From contig JAITBW010000076.1 in NCBI GenBank assembly GCA_031283385.1, forward strand, positions 1 to 7,006: a DNA stretch of 7,006 nt, read 5' to 3'. Made by a program: the position numbers and the translations under genes. Positions 4,411 through 7,006 of the stretch are shown here, in pieces. The notes under the pieces are model-generated. The model had not been told where the DNA came from, did not search any database, and was given only the letters and a program-made list of their open reading frames with translations. Position 1 is the stretch's first letter; each line of letters starts with the position of its first letter. The DNA is from Nitrososphaerota archaeon (GTDB lineage: Archaea > Thermoproteota > Bathyarchaeia > Bathyarchaeales > Bathycorpusculaceae).

Positions 4411-5937
4411 ATGTCTCAAACAACATTTGAAGAAATGAGTGTATCGGATTTTTTCTACCGCAATCGAGACATAGCGGGTTTAACTAACCCATCAAGAAGT
4501 ATCTTCGTAGCGATACGTGAAGTAGTAGAAAATTCTCTTGATGCTGCAGAAAGCCAAAAAATTCCGCCAGATGTCTATGTCCGATTATCCTTTGAATCTG
4601 AAGCTACAAAAGACACCCAAATATACAAACTCCGCGTTCAAGACAACGGAAGCGGTATACAACCACGATTTATCCCATCCGCTTTTGGGCAAGTCCTTTA
4701 CGGCTCAAAATATAAACTAAAACAAGCTAGAGGCACATTTGGTTTAGGCGGAAAAATGGCTGTTCTATATGGACAAATTACAACGCATAAACCTGTTTTA
4801 GTAACCTCAAGTACTGGTCAAGAAAAAATTTACAGTTTTAAATTAATGATTGATATCCAGCGAAATAAACCTATAATTTTAGATCGCAAAGTTATAACTA
4901 ATAAGGACGGTTGGCGTGGAACAATAATAGAGTTCACCCTTGAAGGTGACTATTTACGGGCTATGCCTAAAATTATTGAATACTTTAAACAGACTGCCAT
5001 GGTTAACCCTTATGCAAATATTACTTTTGTAGATCCAAAAGGGCGACTTTACAAGTTTACTCGTGTTACAACAGTTATGCCTGACCCGCCAACGGAGACT
5101 CATCCGCATCCTTATGGCGTAGATGTAGAATTACTACAGCGCCTTATTCAGGTAACTACATGCATTAATATGTCTACTTTCCTTAGGCAACATTTCCATC
5201 GTGTTGGCGAAATTACTGCCCAAAAATTTTTAGAATTTGCTAAACTTCCGATTAACAAAAATCCAAAAAAACTTTCGCATGAGGAAATAGTTCAATTAAT
5301 GCAAAATTTAAAACGCTACAAAGATTTCCTACCTCCAGACGCAAATTGTCTATCCCCATTAGGCGAAGAACTGCTTAAAGCAGGTGTTATGAAAGAGTTA
5401 AATCCTGAATATTTAGTGGTTCATCAACGCAAGCCCTCAACATATGCTGGTCATCCTTTCATTGTGGAAATGGCTATTGCATACGGTGGAGGGGTTCCTA
5501 AAACTGGCGGGTTTGTAATCTACAGGTTTGCCAATAAAATTCCCCTCCTATACGATGAAGCAAGCGATGTAGCCTACAAGGTTATTTCTGCTATGAACTG
5601 GCGACGTTACAAAGTAACCCCAGATATGCCTATTGCTATTGTCATTCACGTTTGCAGCACAAAAGTGCCCTACAAAACTGTAGGCAAAGAATTTATATCC
5701 GACCGCATCGAAGTCCGTAAAGAAGAAGCAAACGCAATACGTGAAGTTTCAAGACAACTCTCTCACTTCTTAACTCGCAAAGAACATGTGCATATGGAAA
5801 AGAAACGACTTAGCATCTTTAGCAAATATCTGCCTAGAATTGCAGAATTCTCAACTACCCTATCTGGGCAAACTAGAAAACCTGACATAGATAAACTATT
5901 GAAGAGCGTACAAAAATATGGCACAGAAGAAAGCTAA
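4411..5937 (+). CDS. top6B: Type IIB DNA topoisomerase (topo VI) subunit B
   Basis: This 508-residue ATPase subunit forms the A2B2 enzyme with Top6A. It opens and closes an ATP-driven gate so that one DNA duplex passes through another, relaxing supercoils and decatenating DNA. The GHKL fold is clear: N-box REVVENSLDAAE with Glu40 and Asn41, DNGSGI (78-83), and the Gly-rich lid ARGTFGLGGK (106-115). A helix-two-turns-helix region covers about 225-305 and the transducer about 306-470. In the transducer, STKVPYKTVGKE (416-427) holds the candidate switch lysines. NWRRY (396-400) sits where the family has a WKxY motif, so Lys is replaced by Arg. Length is normal, with no added C-terminal domain. 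The ATG follows GGAGTGGG by 9 bases. The gene overlaps top6A by 20 bases, which indicates an operon and balanced synthesis. Confidence 0.97.
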   Translation: MSQTTFEEMSVSDFFYRNRDIAGLTNPSRSIFVAIREVVENSLDAAESQKIPPDVYVRLSFESEATKDTQIYKLRVQDNGSGIQPRFIPSAFGQVLYGSKYKLKQARGTFGLGGKMAVLYGQITTHKPVLVTSSTGQEKIYSFKLMIDIQRNKPIILDRKVITNKDGWRGTIIEFTLEGDYLRAMPKIIEYFKQTAMVNPYANITFVDPKGRLYKFTRVTTVMPDPPTETHPHPYGVDVELLQRLIQVTTCINMSTFLRQHFHRVGEITAQKFLEFAKLPINKNPKKLSHEEIVQLMQNLKRYKDFLPPDANCLSPLGEELLKAGVMKELNPEYLVVHQRKPSTYAGHPFIVEMAIAYGGGVPKTGGFVIYRFANKIPLLYDEASDVAYKVISAMNWRRYKVTPDMPIAIVIHVCSTKVPYKTVGKEFISDRIEVRKEEANAIREVSRQLSHFLTRKEHVHMEKKRLSIFSKYLPRIAEFSTTLSGQTRKPDIDKLLKSVQKYGTEES

Positions 5938-7006
5938 AGTTACAGAAAGAAGACAGGAAGTGCTTAAAGAACTCAAAAACTTTGGCACTTCAATATACAA
6001 TCAGCTAGATCAAGGAATCTTTCCCTCAGTCAAAATGCCTAGTCGCAGCACAGAAAACATCACCTATGACGAACACATCCGTCAGTATATTCTAGGCGAA
6101 AAAAACGTCGATAGAAGCACCCGAAACATTCGCCACATAAAACCATTCACCCAACTTGCCTGGGTCGCACTATTTAGCAATGAATTAACCGACAAACGAA
6201 AAACATCCACTTTAAGAGATGTCTACTACTCTGCACAAGCTTACGAGATGACTTTCTCTGACCAACAAGAATCAAACAATATCATAACAGACCTTGAAAC
6301 TCTCACAGGTTTTGCTAGAGAAGACTTTCACATTTTCCCCGAAGAACGCAGCGCCATATTTGGCGACTTAGACGTAGCCTACACCGTTCCAGGATACGAA
6401 GGAAAATCAGTTAACCTAACTAGCCACCCAGACGGTGTACTCATTGGACCAGCTATAACCTCCTCCGAATTTCTAAAAACTAGTGCCAACAAAATTATAG
6501 CAATAGAGAAAGGAGCACTCTTCACAAGATTCATAGAAGAAAGCGTCCATAGCAAACACAAATCACTCCTAATCTCCTGTGGTGGACAAGCCCCAAGACA
6601 AACACGTAGTTTTCTAAGACGATTACATGACGAACTTAACCTACCTGTCTTCATATTTACCGACGGTGACCCATGGGGAATGCATATCGCCCAAGTCATT
6701 ATATCAGGTTCAGCAAACGCTGCACACCTACGAGAACTAAACACCCCAGACGCAGTTTGGAGCGGCGTATGGGCAAGCGACATCATTGAATATAACCTAC
6801 CCACAGACCCATTAGATGAAGTTGACATTAAACGACTTTACGAGCTACAAAAAGACCCACGATACCAAAACGACCCCATATGGCAGCGCGAAATCAAAAC
6901 ATTCCTTAAACTCCGACGCAAAACCGAACTTGAAGCTTTCAGTCGTTACGGTCTAACATTCATCGTAGACAAATACCTACCTACTAAACTCGAAGCCGGA
7001 CCCGAC
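5918..7006 (+). CDS. top6A: Type IIB DNA topoisomerase (topo VI) subunit A, cut by the window edge
   Basis: This is the DNA-cleaving subunit, homologous to the meiotic protein Spo11. It makes double-strand breaks through a covalent tyrosine link and works with Top6B. The frame is open for 363 codons to the last base with no stop seen. The 5Y-CAP (winged-helix) domain contains STLRDVYYSAQ; by alignment with Spo11 the second Tyr (104) should be the nucleophile. The Toprim domain shows IAIEKGALF with Glu197 and FTDGDPWG with Asp249 and Asp251, the Mg2+ ligands. The end, ...IVDKYLPTKLEAGPD, is near the usual C-terminus, so probably few residues are missing. The ATG at 5918 lies inside the end of top6B in another frame and is the first start after an in-frame TGA at 5900-5902, which supports it. 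Confidence 0.96.
   Translation, partial: MAQKKAKVTERRQEVLKELKNFGTSIYNQLDQGIFPSVKMPSRSTENITYDEHIRQYILGEKNVDRSTRNIRHIKPFTQLAWVALFSNELTDKRKTSTLRDVYYSAQAYEMTFSDQQESNNIITDLETLTGFAREDFHIFPEERSAIFGDLDVAYTVPGYEGKSVNLTSHPDGVLIGPAITSSEFLKTSANKIIAIEKGALFTRFIEESVHSKHKSLLISCGGQAPRQTRSFLRRLHDELNLPVFIFTDGDPWGMHIAQVIISGSANAAHLRELNTPDAVWSGVWASDIIEYNLPTDPLDEVDIKRLYELQKDPRYQNDPIWQREIKTFLKLRRKTELEAFSRYGLTFIVDKYLPTKLEAGPD

Noticed and set aside
6379..6828. Minus-strand open frame of 149 codons opposite top6A
   Set aside because: It overlaps the Toprim domain of top6A on the other strand and has no family features.
4411..7006. Topo VI-like defence or meiotic-type variant
   Set aside because: Both subunits have the standard domains, length and catalytic residues of housekeeping archaeal topo VI, and no defence genes are nearby.

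Overview
The window most likely comes from the chromosome of an AT-rich archaeon. The best evidence is a type IIB DNA topoisomerase (topo VI) locus, with the B subunit followed directly by the A subunit. Supporting signs are TATA-like core promoters close upstream of the genes and U-tract-like rather than strong hairpin terminators. A lineage near the Bathyarchaeia is my guess from the overall look of the proteins. It rests on inference only, with no database comparison.

Layout, left to right. Bases 1-116 hold the C-terminal end of an open frame running in from outside the window, possibly a transposase. Bases 117-304 are A/C-rich with no convincing gene. Bases 305-2953 are a tight minus-strand operon, cbiM-cbiN-cbiQ-cbiO, encoding an energy-coupling-factor (ECF) importer for cobalt or nickel. 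Its promoter lies at about 2970-3010 and carries a TATA box and a perfect 8+8 bp inverted repeat. Bases 3031-4048 are a complete insertion sequence of 1018 bp. It has 25-bp perfect terminal inverted repeats, a 4-bp target duplication (CAGT) and one intact DDE transposase. Bases 4053-4410 are a gene-poor, AT-rich stretch with short inverted repeats and one possible 31-codon ORF. Bases 4411-5937 are the topo VI B subunit. From 5918 to the window end is the topo VI A subunit, cut off by the edge close to its expected C-terminus.

How the genes work together. CbiM binds the metal ion in the membrane, the CbiN-like subunit assists it, CbiQ couples it to the ATPase, and CbiO hydrolyses ATP. The imported metal would serve cobamide synthesis or Ni enzymes. 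Top6B (ATPase) and Top6A (DNA cleavage) form the A2B2 topoisomerase that relaxes supercoils and decatenates DNA. Before the IS arrived, the cbi operon and the top6 genes were divergently transcribed from a shared intergenic region of about 435 bp. The IS landed about 21 bp upstream of the cbiM TATA box and split that region.

I found no CRISPR array, rRNA, tRNA or recognisable defence system. The most informative observations are the fully resolved IS, the candidate operator over the cbiM promoter, and the repeats in the reconstructed pre-insertion region. I see no strong case for a previously undescribed system.
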